NCBI RefSeq assembly: GCF_030272615.1
Contig: NC_081407.1
Span: 100,793,897 to 100,857,896, forward strand
Source of the DNA: Cryptomeria japonica
Taxonomy: Eukaryota; Streptophyta; Pinopsida; Cupressales; Cupressaceae
DNA length: 64,000 nt
Reading direction: 5' to 3'
Part shown: one piece after another, positions 22,615-35,650 of the stretch
Position numbering within the stretch: position 1 is the stretch's first letter
Layout of the letters: every line of letters begins with the position of its first letter
Made by a program: the position numbers and the translations under genes
The notes under the pieces: model-generated
What the model was told of the DNA's origin: nothing
Seen by the model: the letters and a program-made list of their open reading frames with translations, nothing else
Database searches by the model: none

Positions 22615-24830
22615 TTGTCAAATCAAGTTTCCATATCATTTGACACAATGAATCTAACTAAACCTCTACTTGATAAAGAAAACTTGAGTATTCAAATGAA
22701 GTATCCAAATCCAACATCAACGTCAACCTTTGATTATTTGTGTATGACCACTCCTCATATTTTGAGAAGAACAAGTCTTCATCACAAAACTAAGTTGAAG
22801 AAGAGACAACCTAGTTCTAAGGAACTTGTGAGAAGGAATAAATTTCTCTATATCGATCGTCAACTCTTTGCATCACATTGTGCATTCTTGCATCACATGC
22901 GATTGTATATCCAAGGCAAAATAAACAAGTTTGACAAGGAACCTTTGAGAAGGAGGGCTTACATTTAGAAAGCTGCATTTAACCAATGCCTAAATCGTGG
23001 AGGAAGGATCAACCTCACTTTATTCCCATAGTTCTGTATCACATATAACGAAGCTCAACCTGAACCACCAACACCACCTAGAACTCCCATAGAAGATGAA
23101 GAATTCATCATGGTAGAAATTTACTAAATTCCCATTGTCACTCGATCTTAGAGAAAGAAAGAAAGAGAATCACAACTAGAATCAAGTATGGGTTGTATAT
23201 TATCCAACCCTTTTGATGAGTATGCCAATATGGGCGAAACAAAGATCACTGAGGAATTTCTCCATGAGTGTCAAGAAAACCCATCACTCCAAAGGCTCAT
23301 GGAAAGACTTATTGAAGCAGAAAAGGAAAAATTTATACTCATGCTAACTAGCAAAAGAGTTAAACTTCATGAAGATTTCGATATCAAAAAATTAAGGAAT
23401 ATAGACAAAATAATTTTAAGAACAAGGTCTAGAAATCATGCCTATCAAGACCAACAAAGAGAAGAGACACATGACCTAGAAAACATACATGAGAAAGACA
23501 ACACTCATGAACACAACCATGCCTGCAATTAGGATAATCTTAATGAGAGAGAGGAATCTCTCCCTCAAAGTACAAATGCACCCATGGTTTCTCTTACACA
23601 ACAAATTCAAATGTTGCAAAGACAAATGCAGGACATGCAACAAGGAACCATGGTGTGATACTACTTGGACGAGATCTGTCCCTATCCTTTTGATAGGAGA
23701 TTGAACATGGTACCTTTTCCCCCAAATTCAGATATAAAAGTATGATAAGTATGATGGTAAAAGTGATCCTCGTGATCACCTTCGAGAATTTTGTACCATA
23801 AGCCTAGATTTTTCTCATGATGACACTTACTTAATGAGACTATTCCCAAGAAGTTTGGGAGGGAAAACCATGGAGTGGTTGTCTAAACTTACACCTCCCA
23901 TTAGATCATTTGATGAGTTGGTAAATAAATTTATCATGTAATACTCCTATAACATTCAACATGCAATCACCATGCTGGATGTGTGTAACACCAAACAAAA
24001 GAACAATGAAACATTCATGGTGTTTCTTCAGCGGTGGAGACACATGGTTTCAAAATATCCTCGAGACATGCCTGAAAAAGAAAAGATGTAGATATTTATA
24101 GATAATATAAATAGTTAGATGAGTTATCAACTCAAACTCCAATGCATACCATCTTTTGCCAAGTTCATAGAAAATGAAATCCAAGTGGAAGAAGCCTACA
24201 TCAAGAAAGGAACATTGAAGTTATTTAAGAAAGGAGTTAACTCATCAAACACTAACCCCTTTAACAATCAAAATAACAACACTTTAGACAAATCTAGATT
24301 TTGGACAAGGTACAAAAATGTTGATAATGATGGGGTTTATGCTAATAATGTAAAATCCAAACAACCAGTGTTGGATTTATCGGGTAACCCACCATCCAAA
24401 AAAAAAAAAAAGTGTTAATCAAGTCACTAACACTTATCCACAAAATACCAATAAAGGCACTTCAACATCAAACACCAACAACACTAACCAAGGAGATAAA
24501 ACTAACTAAGGCAACAACAATATCCAAGGAAACAACACTAACTGGGGGAATAATGCAAACTAGAGAGGCAACACCAATTCTTTTCTATATGGACGCATCT
24601 ACACATAATTAGGGAGAACCTTAGAGTCAGTGTTTTGAGAACTCTTGGAGAATAAGATTATTACATTGCCAGCCATAAACAAATTTGAACCCCAAGTCAA
24701 ACCACCTTGGTGTAATGAGTCGCATTTATGTGATTTTCATCGAAATAAAGGACATCACACAAATGATTGCATGGGGCTTAAGAACATCATTTAGGACATG
24801 ATCAATAGAGGTGATTTAACAGTTGATGGT
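22615..24830 (+). pseudogene. Tat gag, fragmented
   Basis: Pieces in order: a basic N-terminal segment (22615-22968), LMERLIEAEKEKFILMLTSKR (23188-23532), and the Retrotransposon_gag fold (about 23740-24100) read across frames as YDGKSDPRDHLREF, MRLFPRSLGGKTMEWLSKL and FDELVNKFI. Then comes a C-terminal part (24119-24418) rich in Asn/Lys and a CCHC-like knuckle CDFHRNKGHHTNDC near 24737-24778. It is the capsid/nucleocapsid precursor. Many stops (for example after NKFIM and EKEKM) and several frame changes are present. Confidence 0.85.
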
Positions 24831-25221
24831 CACAAAACAAAGGGTGGCCATGATACCTTTAAAACCCCTTTTCCAAATTACAAGGGAGTAGCTTCAACAT
24901 CAAATGATACCGGAGGAGCTCATATAAATAACATATAATAACACCATCAATCACATATTGATAGATGACAACCAAATAAATGTCATAAATATCAAGGACA
25001 AACAAGAACATGTGTTGATCAATATGACAACTAGAGCACAAAAATACGTCTTGAAAGGGAATACATCAACATCCACAACTATCCCCAAGACTCAATATAA
25101 CTTGGTTGATCAACTGTGCAGAACTCTCGCTTAGATATCCATACTTGAGTTTCTCAAACTCTTTCCAAAACACAAAGATATCTTAGAGCAAGCACTTATT
25201 GAAACAAACATTCCTAAAGAT

Positions 25222-25674
25222 TTGGACATTGATCGATTCCAAGCCATGGTAGCTCATATGACAGGGCCTCATAATCTTACCTTTTCCAAACAAGATGATG
25301 TCTCCTTGAACCATCCTCATAACACTCAGCTCCATATAAAAGTCTTAGTCTATAAACATCGAGTAAAAAGAGTGTTAATAGATGGAGGAGTTGGTCTCAA
25401 TATCTATACTTTAAAAATTATCTGTGCATTGGGCTTCTCTGAGTATTTTATTGATCCAAACAAGAAGATCACCATCAAGGCCTATGAAGATGAAGAAAGG
25501 TCATCCAAAGTAACATTGATACTACCTATTCAGGTAGGACCAATACAAAAGGACACCATGTGCCAAGTATTACACATAGACTTAACATACAATATTCTAT
25601 TTGGTCATCCTTGGATACATGAAATCCAAGCAGTGCCTTTGACATATCATCAGTGTATCAAGTTCTCATACTAG
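25222..25674 (+). pseudogene. Tat retropepsin-like protease
   Basis: An open 150-residue stretch. The active-site region reads RVLIDGGVGLNIYTL (D-G-G, the form common in this lineage in place of D-S/T-G). The C-terminal signature ILFGHPWIHEIQAVPLTYHQ is characteristic of plant Gypsy proteases. It would cleave gag-pol. It is separated from gag by stops and ends at a TAG. Confidence 0.85.
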
Positions 25675-25728
25675 GGACAGGAAATTTCCATATCCCCAGA
25701 TAATAACCCTTTTCAACATTGTAATGTT

Positions 25729-27020
25729 ATGGGGGTAGCTCAAGACATCCTGGTTCCACACAACAGGGAGGCCCAAGCTTCCTCAACATCCAATCATCAT
25801 CAAGAAGAACTCAAGTCTTTATTCATAGACTTCAAACAAAAGATGAAAATCAAAGATCAAGGCATGGGGGAATACTCTTTTGAATCCCTGTGTCTATCAA
25901 AATTGCCAACATCACCAAAATCATATGGACAACCTTCTACATCAACACATCAAGCAACATAGCCCATCACCAAGTTTGATGGCCAATTTATCCAATTGGG
26001 CACACTAGCCAATGAATCAGAAGAGAAAGACATCCTTAGCTGGCTATACAAGGATGAAGAAGAAGTTAGAGCTGCTACCATAGAGGTAGCCATACCAACA
26101 CAACAATATGGAAAAGGATTTGGGATCATGCAAGAGATGGGATACAATGACAATGGACCTATAGGCAAGCATCAAGAAGGCATTACAGGAACCTCTACAA
26201 CTTCCTTCAAAATTGGCATGAGACAAAACAGGACTAGGATATGGACAACATGTACCACCTAGGCAAAAGAAAAATAAATATCAAAAACCTAAGTGGAAAG
26301 CAAAGAAGAAATATAATGAAAACTCATGGCAAGAGGCACTACACCAAGCAATAGAAATGACAAGGAAAGAGCAAGAACACAAGGAAAAAGAGAAATGACA
26401 AGAGGAACTGGTCATTCAAAGGGAAGAAGCCTCTTATAAGAAAGTGCATCATGTGCAAGAACCTGATCAAACCAAGGCAGAGCCACCACCCAAAGAAATT
26501 ACTATTCACCAAAGAGAAACATAGTATGAACAAATGCAAAGAGTACATGCAGGCTCCAATTCTGAATCAGAAAAAACTACAAGACTGGTATTAATTGTTA
26601 GAGATCTTTTCTCATTGTACAACATACCTGCTAGAAGCAATGAGATACTCTGGGAGAGTAATTCTAAAACTGATTCTAATGAATATAAATAGGGTAGTTG
26701 TTCCAGTGTTATAGAAGATATTGAGGTAGATAGCATCCATTCATACACAACCCTTTCTTAGGAGGGACAAGGCACAGAATCTTGACCACTCGAATTCAGA
26801 CCATGACATATCTACGAGGCTAATGAGAATGAGCAACAACAATACGAACAAGGCTACAATGAAGATAATACCATCAAAGACCTTGATAATATCATTAACC
26901 TAACCAACATCCCAAACAACTATAATGATGCCTATATCATGACACTTACCATAGTTGATCTCAACCCACCAAATGAATCCTTACCGCTCATATATCCTAA
27001 TCTCATAGACTGGGAAGAAT
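25729..27020 (+). pseudogene. G-patch domain and linker between protease and RT
   Basis: At 26107-26190 the plus strand reads YGKGFGIMQEMGYNDNG and GKHQEGITG, a glycine-patterned G-patch motif. G-patch domains in this position are known in some plant Gypsy elements and beta-retroviruses, where they bind nucleic acid. The flanks are low-complexity, Glu/Gln/Lys-rich (26280-26550) and acidic (26700-26980). Stops interrupt the frame several times. Confidence 0.75.
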
Positions 27021-28250
27021 GTGAACACCATGATATACCAATTTTCCCAAAGGATGAGTCCATTGTCTAGTATCTATGTTCAGTCAACCCAGAAATATGA
27101 TCTACCAGTGAACAAAATAACAATATCTACAATCAAGGGAGTGCCAAGTTTCTCGATTGCAAAAATGAAAGAAACAAAGGATCTAATACTGAAAACCAAT
27201 CAATGGCAGCATTAGATCACAAAAAAGTAAAAATAAAGGACGCATCTACAGGTGAAAACATTTTTGAGGCACCTAAAGATGGGAGACTTGACACTCTTCC
27301 TAAACATTATCAAGGGAGGTCACCCATATTGATTGAGCCAACTCAATCAATAAACATCGGTACTGAAGTAGTAGTCAAAATGATACACCTAACAGAATCA
27401 TTGACAGAAGAAGAGCAACCATATTTTATCAAATTCTTCAAGGAAAAGAAAATCAATTTTTCTTGGTCCTATGCTAATATTCCCAGAATAGATCCAATCC
27501 TGATCATGCATCATTTATCCATTGCTCCAGGAGCTAAGCTAGTCAAACAGAAATTAAGAAAAATGAATCTGCATGTAGCATTGTTGGTCAAAGAAGAACT
27601 AAAGAAGTTATTAGGCATCAGATTTATCTGACCTATAGACTATGTTGAATGGATCTCAAACATTGTACACTTTAAAACCTGATGGAAGCATCAAAATATG
27701 CACAGATTTTAGAGATGTCAACAATGCATGTCCAAAACATGACTTTCCTTTGCCAAGTATCGATATAATTGTGGATCTAATAGCAAGCCATGCAATGTTA
27801 TCATTAATGGATGATTTCTCTGGCTATAATCAAATCAAGATAGCTCCAGAGGATCAAGAGAAAACTGCATTCACCTATCCATGGGGAATGTATTGTTGGA
27901 ATGTTATGCCTTTCAGCTTGAAAAATGCGGGAGCAACTTATCAAAGAGCCATGACAACAATCTTCCACGATATGATGCATAGCTTCATGGAAGACTATGT
28001 GGATGATTTACTAGCTAAATCATTCACCTTGCCAGAACATCTGGGCATATTAGATAAAATCTTTCAAAGATTAGAGCAATTCAAGGTCAGACTAAACCCT
28101 AAGAAGTGTGTCTTTGGGGTCACATTAGGTGAACTATTAGGCTACATTATGTCAGAAAAGGGCATTGAAGTAGATCCAATGAAGGTACAAGCCATCATGG
28201 AGATGCCATCTCCCAGGAATATTAGCCAACTTAGATCTTTGTAGGGATAG
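27021..28250 (+). pseudogene. Tat reverse transcriptase
   Basis: 27203-27631 gives the N-terminal RT region (FSWSYANIPRIDPILIMHHL, the element's version of DMPGIDP...H). After a stop and frame change near 27632 the core is open to 28244: GSIKICTDFRDVNNACPKHD, FSGYNQIKIAPEDQEKTAF, MPFSLKNAGATYQRAM, the active site FMEDYVDDLL, then VRLNPKKCVFGV and GIEVDPMKVQAI. All standard RT blocks are present; the YVDD is intact but the frame is broken. Confidence 0.93.
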
Positions 28251-29110
28251 TTGTAGTCTATTAGGTGATTCATTGGCCAACTAGTAGATAAATGTCTACC
28301 ATTCAATCATCCACTCCACAAGAACATACCTATCAGATGGGAAGATAAGTGTTTAGAATCATTCCACCAGCTCAAGCAATATCTAATGAATCCACCAGTT
28401 TTAGTACCACTAATAGCAAGCAAGCCGCTCATTCTCTACATATCAACAACTGAAGTATCATTGGGGGCATTGCTAGCATAAGAGGATATGAAAGGTAAGG
28501 AATGAGCTATTTATTATATCAACATAACTTTGAACGGATATGAGCTAAACTATACATTCATTGAGAAGGCTTGCTTAGCTGTGGTGTTTGCCTCTCAAAA
28601 GTTCTGCCACTACATGCTAACTCATACAATCAAGCTAGTAGCAAAAATTTATCCTCTGAAGTATTTACTTAGCAAAGAAGCTCTTATAGGTTGTTTGGCT
28701 AAGTGGGTCATGATTCTTAGTGATTTTGATATCCAGTACATAGAACATTGAACTATCAAAGGACAGGTAATTGCAGATCAACTAGCTGAAGCACCGCTAC
28801 TAGATCAACAACCAATGCAGGTGGAATTTCAAGGCATGGATGTACTTACTATCATACCCAAACAATGGACCCTATACTTTGATGGATCCTATACACAAGA
28901 TGGATTGGGTGTCGGCATCTTGTTCGTCACTCCAAAAGGGCACACAATTCCATGATCTAATAGACTGATGTTTCCATGTACCAACAACATCACTGAATAT
29001 GACACCTTGGTAATAGGAATCAAAATGGTTATGGAATGGAGAATCATAGAATTGATGAGTCTATGGATATTCTCAATTAGTTATCAATCAAATCAATGAT
29101 CAATATCAAA
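28251..29110 (+). pseudogene. Tat RNase H plus second archaeal-type RNase H
   Basis: First RNase H: PLILYISTTEVSLGALLA (28420-28475), then ELNYTFIEKACLAVVFASQK and a stretch through ILSDFDIQYIEH (28530-28751). A second, distinct RNase H follows: WTLYFDGSYTQDGLGVGIL (28864 onward) with the catalytic aspartate, then FPCTNNITEYDTLVIGI. Two RNases H in tandem are the hallmark of the Tat lineage. The second copy breaks down near 29050. Confidence 0.85.
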
Positions 29111-29127
29111 CAAAGGATGACAAGCTA

Positions 29128-30620
29128 ATGCCTTATAAGAGAATGGTGGATGATTTCAAACAGTACTTTGTACATATCACCTTTGAGAAAATACCAAGAT
29201 TGGACAAAAGAGCTACCGATGCAATGACCACTATTGCTTCATTGCTACAAATTCTAGAGAAACAGAGTCGCTATGAGTTCCTGGTAGATCAATTATTTTC
29301 CCTATCCTATGACAATTCCGCATTCCAAGTCATCTATGCCTTAACCGGTTCAGACTCACCTCTATACGAGACAATCTATGATTATCTTAAGAACAATAAC
29401 CTTCCACTTAGCCTATCTCACAACAAAAAATATAGCTTCATGCGGCAAGCCACCCATTATACCTTAACTGCTGACACCCTTTACCGTCGAGGTCTAGATG
29501 GTACTCTTCTTCGATGCCTCGATCGTAATGAGTCTGACTCTGCCTTACACGAGCTTCATGAGGGTATTTGTGGTATGCATTCAAGTGGTCCTACTCTCAC
29601 CAAGAAACTTCTAAGAATAGGATATTACTGGCCGACAATGGAGAAAGAGTTATCAATTTGCAAAGAAATGTCCTAAGTGCCAAATTCATGACAATCGTAT
29701 CCATGCACTAGCATAGGAGCTGCAGGAGTTCACCACATCTTGGCCTTTCTATTAGTGGGGACTTGATTAAGTAGGGAAAATTCATCCTTCTTCTTTAAAT
29801 GGACATAAGTTCATTATCATTATAATAGAGTATTTCACAAAGTGGATTGAAGCAGTCCCAATGACCACTGTAACTGGAAAATGGATTGCCTCATTTATTC
29901 TCAATTATCTCATTTGCAGATATGGCATTTCCAGTTCCATTATCACAGACAATGGGAATCATTTCAAAAATCAAGATGTATGAGACCTATGTGAGCGACT
30001 AAAAATACAACATCGCTTCTCCACAACTTACTACCCACAAGAGAATGGTCAACCAGAGGCATCAAATAGAACAATTCTAAAAATCGTTAATAAAGTAGTA
30101 AATTATGCGAACAAGGATTGGCATGTACAACTCAATCCAACACTTTGGGCATACAGGACTAGTATCTGGACACCTACAGGGGTTGTGCCATATTCATTGG
30201 TGTATGGATCAGAAGCAGTTCTACCTCTTGAGATAGAAATTCCATCTCTCAGAGTATCTTTGAAGTGCCTCATACCAGATGAGGAATATCGAGTCAACAT
30301 GTTGCATGAACTAGAGCTTCTTAATGAAAATGCCAACATGCCTATGACCATCTCAAGGAATACCAGCAGTGAATGTGCAAAAGCTATAATCATAAAGTCA
30401 TCCCAAGGGCTTTCAAATTCACTGATCTTGTACTAAAAGAAAATTCCAGAAATCAACAAGATCGAGAAAAAAAGGGGAAGTTTGAACCTAACTGGTTGGG
30501 TCCTTTTATCATCATATCAGCCTATGGATCAGGTGCCTATTAGTTAATAACTTCAGAAGGGGACGTTCTCGATGAACCAACCAACAACATCCATCTGAAG
30601 AAATTATACACTTGAGTCAT
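29128..30620 (+). pseudogene. Tat integrase
   Basis: 29128-29676 holds the linker and the zinc-binding domain: HEGICGMHSSGPTLTKKLLR and YYWPTMEKE, then in the next frame KKCPKCQIHDNR, completing H-H-C-C. The core, in broken frames, shows WGLD (29756-29767), ITDNGNHFKNQDV and YYPQENGQPEASNRTI, giving the D, D and E residues. 30103-30436 is the C-terminal part (GVVPYSLVYGSEAVLPLEIEI). A TAG at 29753-29755 replaces the glutamine usually preceding WGLD. Confidence 0.9.
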
Positions 30621-32070
30621 CCAATGCATGAAAAAAGCAAAAAATACAAAAAAAAAAAAAAAATCAGAAAAAATATTTAAAAAAATAAATTAAAAAAGTG
30701 CAATAAAAACAAGTAGTGAAAACTTGGCAATAGGCACTATTTGTGAGAGATCGGCTCCTCTATCTATTAGTGCTAATATCTTTGATCCATCTAGTCTCAG
30801 CTAAAACCCATCGCCAAAATACTTATTCACGTAGCATTATCCCGAACATACTTAGTGTAGTCACTATCCTTGATTATCCAAAAATGCTTATCCATATCAT
30901 ACCCCACCATGGCTTGGTGATCAACATATATATCCACATTGATAGATATAAAATTCCTCTCACTTTAAGCATTCTGACAACAAACAACAAGGATCGCAAC
31001 GTGCTAAGAAACTAATGTCAACAAGTGCTCATCAGGCTAGAAAAGAAGACCATTATCCACCTGCCACTTTAACACACACATGATGGATGATTTTTTGAAT
31101 TATAATTTGTTTACATCTAGCATGAATTTTTGACTATTTTGTATCTTAAATTTTGAATCATTAGATCTCCTGAGCTATTTGAGCATGCATTGAGCCAAAG
31201 AAAGCAATAAAGAAATCTGATTTTTTTGGTTTTCTATCTATGAGGCAATCATTCATACGGTGCAAATTTGTCTCGAGACATGATTGGAAACATATCATTA
31301 AAGACATTTTTCCACTTTTTAGATGCAAATGATTAACTCTTATCTATTTTATGCAAGCAACACTCAGGTCATCTTAGTTCAATTATACCTCGATGCTTGT
31401 GTCATCTTGCAATATCAAACATCCATGTAAGTTTTACTCAGGGAATTATGGTTCAATTATACCAATATGCTTGTATTAACTTCCAACATATCAAAAGCTC
31501 AATGACAACAAATACAAAATCGAGCACAAACAAGTGACTAAACAAGAATGACAATGACAAAATTAAAGTGATCATTTAGCTGCATATCATTTTAATCTTG
31601 CATTTGGTTGCATATCATTTAGTTATATATCATTTTAATCTTGCATTTAGTTGCATATCATTTCACTGCATATCATTTTAAATCTTGCATTAATCATTAT
31701 CATTATTATACATCTCATTTTTAAGATACATCTCATTTTTAAGATACATACCACATCATTATCATTATCATACATCTCATTTTTAAGATATATCTCATAA
31801 CTCATAGTAATCAATGCAAATACATCATCACATTCTCATCTTATCATGAAGCATACATCGTCATCAAAATCAAGAGCGTTATTATCTAAGAATCACATCA
31901 TCATCATAGAATCATCATATTACTACATATCATCAATCATCATCAATAACACATGTGGATCAGAGAAAATCAGTGGCATGTATTATATCTCAAAAATGGT
32001 CTAAATGTACAAGTGATATCATGTATATCAAAATACAAAAAAATGATCAAAATACAATAGAGACAAGTCT
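30621..32070 (+). other. Tat 3' internal region without sense genes; short repeats
   Basis: An A-rich run at 30640-30700 follows the end of pol. From 31585 to 31800 there are interspersed repeats of GCATATCATTT(A/T)A and CATCTCATTTTTAAGATA. Nothing coding is supported on either strand. Confidence 0.55.
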
Positions 32071-32071
32071 C

Positions 32072-33961
32072 TCAGGTATTCCTATCTCCTAAGGCTGACG
32101 GTCTTGCAGTGGATGTCCCAACCCATGGATCTCCACCAGGTGGATCAAGTCGAGTAGGCCCTATAACACCTCTTATGTTTGTCCTCATATGATTGCAGCT
32201 AAATCGACTAGATGCCACTTCAGCATAGCTAGGAGCTCTGTGATCTCTAGGGACCACCTCCTCGTATAAACACCTATAATACTCGATCTCCTTAGCTATG
32301 TAGAGTATCTCCCTTAGTGTGTCCCGCATCAGGGCACCAGTCATCACTCTCTCCAATCTATCAGTAAGATCCTCTACCTAGCTCTGATGCTCTCTTTCTG
32401 TATCCCGCTCTACCATAATTTATGTAATCTGGCGTTGCTGTGCTAACACTTATTCCTGCATCTCTTGCACTTTTACCTATAGTGCTATGATCTATGAATT
32501 ATGTCGATGGGTGGGTACCCTAATCTGAATAGGTACCTATGTCATGGTCCCACCCACACCTGTCCCTATCTAAGGTGCCAGTGGAGGTAGCACATCAGAT
32601 TTCCTCCTTTGAGCAGGTCACATAACATTCTCTATACCACCCACCACCGCTAGCACTGCACCTACCCTACCAACCCCACCAACACCAAGAACTAACCCTT
32701 GTCCTCTATCTAATCCACCACCACCTCTATGTCCCCCTCTCCCTCTATCTAATCCACCTCCACCACCTCCTCCATCATCTTTTCCTCCCTATCCTACCTT
32801 CTCTCCCTCCTCATCTCTTTGTCTGGCTCCCCCTAATCTCTATGGCTACTCATCCTTATCATCAAAGGAAGGTAGCATCTCTATCGGATTAGATATATGT
32901 GTCACTACATGTGCCATGAAGTACACTGCAAACTCCTCTATCATCCTAGCATCCACAACCCCAGCCCCATAATCCCATATCTATCCTACTAGTGTCATAC
33001 ACTCCTCCACCATTGCTATGATATCTGAAGTAGGTCCTCACTCTGGCACATCTTATCATCAACGAGCATATATACATGCTCCCTGTGGCATCCCCTGTTG
33101 TCTACCATACTACCACTGAACATGGTTGTGAAAGAATCACTCAATAATAAAGGGCATCTACTCGATTAGGTACCTCGATATATAAACATAGGGAATCTAT
33201 AGCCTATCCTCTTCCCACACCTCACAATCCATATACGGTCTCCAAATGACCACATCAATGTTATCCAGTGCTCTTTGCCAATGCTCTAGTTTTCCCATCT
33301 TACACAAGACAACTAAACCTGTATAACCATAAACATAAGCCTGACCAACTAGCCTATCCCTATCTACAAGTAGTCTCGACATAGGAATATGCTCCCAGAC
33401 CCACACTTGTAACAATGTCACCCAAGCTGATAAACTAGTATATCCCATATATACCACCTGGTGAAGCTCTTTATAAAGATGGGCCAACATATAGGACCCC
33501 TATGTAAACCTGTGTCCCTACATCACCATAAACTCTAGCACCAATACCCATCCCATGACTACTCCTTTCCACCTACGGTTAGTTCATAGAAATCCACCAA
33601 TGAACCCTGCTAGTACAGATGGCAGTGAAGCATACCTAAAATACAAAAACTCCTACCATGGGATCTCATACCCATTAGTCTGATCATCCTGGAAGATGCG
33701 ACAGAGAGCCTCTATTGTACCCTCCTCAGTCTTCTCATATAGCAATAGGGCCCCAATTATAGGAATCCACAGAATCTGATAAAAGCTCTCTGGTGTGACT
33801 ATTATCTCACTCATAGCCAAGTGGAATGTGTTCGTATCACTATGCCACCTCTTTGCCAAATTTGTCAACAAACCCAGATTAATGATATACTGAGGCATGT
33901 CTAGTAAAGAGGACAACCTACGTCTCTCTAAGCATGGAATCAATGACCATGGTCTAAGCAA
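32072..33961 (-). pseudogene. Antisense ORF (aORF) of the Tat element, plant-mobile-domain-like
   Basis: On minus, one frame can be followed from MLRPWSLIPCLERRR (33961) to the stop at 32072 with nonsense codons but no obvious frameshift. The N-terminal half resembles the plant mobile domain: TFHLAMSEIIVTPESFYQIL, then LLQVWVWEHIPMSRL and HWQRALDNIDVVIWRPY. The C-terminal half is Gly/Arg-rich, then Gln/Glu-rich (VQEMQE, LAQQRQ). Antisense ORFs of this kind downstream of pol are known from several Tat elements; their function is unsettled. By eye about 15 of 24 internal stops are TAG. Confidence 0.78.
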
Positions 33962-34719
33962 CCACTCTCAAGACTAAAGCATGCCAAGCTCTACCTGCAA
34001 AGAAACAAGTGTCCATCATCAGTTCCCAAATATATCTGATAGATCCACTCAAAGAAAAATCAACTTGAAATAATGAAACATCTCAAGAACACAACATCAA
34101 TCAAAGACCCATATCGCCAACATCAAATCAAACCCATATTGAGAAATCACAAATCTGAACCATATCAAAAATCAAGAACCATATTGAAAATTTGACCCAT
34201 ATCGAAAATCAAGATCCATATCGAGAAAGAAATCAAAGATCCATATTGCAAGCATCAAATCCAAACTCATAATGCAAGCAATCAAAGATCCATATCGCAA
34301 GAATCAAATCAGGACTCATAACGCAAGCAATCAAAGATCCATAGTGCAAGCAACATCAAAAATCCATAATGCAAGCAATCAAATATCCATATCAAAATCA
34401 TCAATTTAGGAATCATATCAAAAATAAAAAATTGGGACTCATATCGAACATTAACTCAAAAGTAAAACATCAAAGATCCATATCAAACTCAAAATCAGGA
34501 TCCACATCGAAAATCAATCAGCTTGACAACAAAGCATATTGATAGCAGAAGACTCAGATCATCCTACACCAGCATATTAGAAATCAAACATCATCACAAA
34601 GCAGGACTCACATTGGCTTAGGAACAATAATAGACAATCAACAGACACATATCGACATCTACGACATCTATCTAATCTATTCGACTCATGATGATTTCCT
34701 CATCATCCCTTTTTCATCA
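33962..34719 (-). other. aORF leader with short degenerate repeats (34060-34560)
   Basis: The plus strand repeats CATATCGAAAATCAAGATC-like and AATGCAAGCAATCAAAGATC-like units every 30-45 bp, about ten times. It lies between the aORF start and the TAGYGCAT array and is not coding. Confidence 0.6.
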
Positions 34720-35070
34720 ACTTTGGACCCTACGCGCTAAACCGAGGCTCCTAAGTACTACGTTGCCATGCATGTGCTATTATTTTTCATCAATGAACTA
34801 GAAATCACATTCTACATGCTAAATCTCCCCACGCGCTAACTGGTACCTCCTAAGTGCTACCCTATCAACCCTATGCGCTGACAGACCCGACGCGCTGCCT
34901 GACCTACCCCATGCGCCTTTCTGCTAACCCTATGTGCTAGAACTCTCTACATGCTAACCTATCCTCCTTGTGTGCTAACAAATTCTACTCAGACGCTAAA
35001 CTACCTAGGTTAACCCTATGCGCTAACATGTCTATCGTATGTGCTGCGCAACCTAACCTACGCGCTAACC
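34720..35070 (-). repeat. TAGYGCAT-type motif array, antisense leader
   Basis: On minus, about 15 occurrences of TAGCGCRT, TAGCACAT, TAGCATGT, CAGCGCRT or TAGCACTTAGG at spacings of 15-35 bp. On plus these read ACGCGCTA and ATGCGCTA. It is the same motif vocabulary as the sense leader arrays at 20230-20475 and 21960-22335, in the same orientation relative to the antisense transcript. Confidence 0.75.
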
Positions 35071-35300
35071 CAACAAATTTTGACCAAAAAATTGAAAAAC
35101 GTGCTCAAAATAAATAAAATCAATAACAAACGAGGAGAGATTTCGACCACTTACTAGTGGGCCATAGGTGGTGGGTCTCCGGTGTCTCTTGATGTGATCA
35201 AATCAATGCAAAGCATATGGAACCGGCATCTTCATCAGAGCTCAAATGTCACAATCGCAAAGAGACAAGTGTGAAAATGATTTTTCACAATCACTTTTTG

Positions 35301-35310
35301 CCTTTTTATA
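35301..35310 (-). promoter_or_regulatory. Candidate TATA box for the antisense ORF
   Basis: Minus reads CCTATAAAAAGGC, a strong TATA match, about 340 bp inside the right LTR and pointing toward the aORF. Downstream on minus come the motif array, the short repeats, then the aORF, as expected of an independent antisense unit. Confidence 0.55.
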
Positions 35311-35636
35311 GGGTAAAATCAACAAGGTTAATAAGTGGGGCATGTATTTTCCTCACTTTTTCTTTTTTAACCTTATCCACATCATTTTAGGAGATGAATC
35401 AATAATGTGCATTCAACAAAGTCAAAATTTTCAAAATGCAATTAATCCAAGAATGCTCACCAACTTGACAAATTTTCACTACACCCTTGATTCATCTCCC
35501 AAGGGGCCATCATCAATATCGTTCATCAAATTTGGGGCATCATATTGACATTTCAACACATAGCATCATATCGATAAATTTTGATAGCATATCTATCAAA
35601 TTTTCTTTGAATCAACATGTGCACACACATCACTTC

Positions 35637-35650
35637 AAAGAGGAGCAAAC
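35637..35650 (+). promoter_or_regulatory. Polypurine tract of the Tat element
   Basis: AAAGAGGAGCAAAC directly before the right LTR (TGTAGACATAAATC), paralleling AAAGAGGGGCAGAA before the left LTR. Confidence 0.8.
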
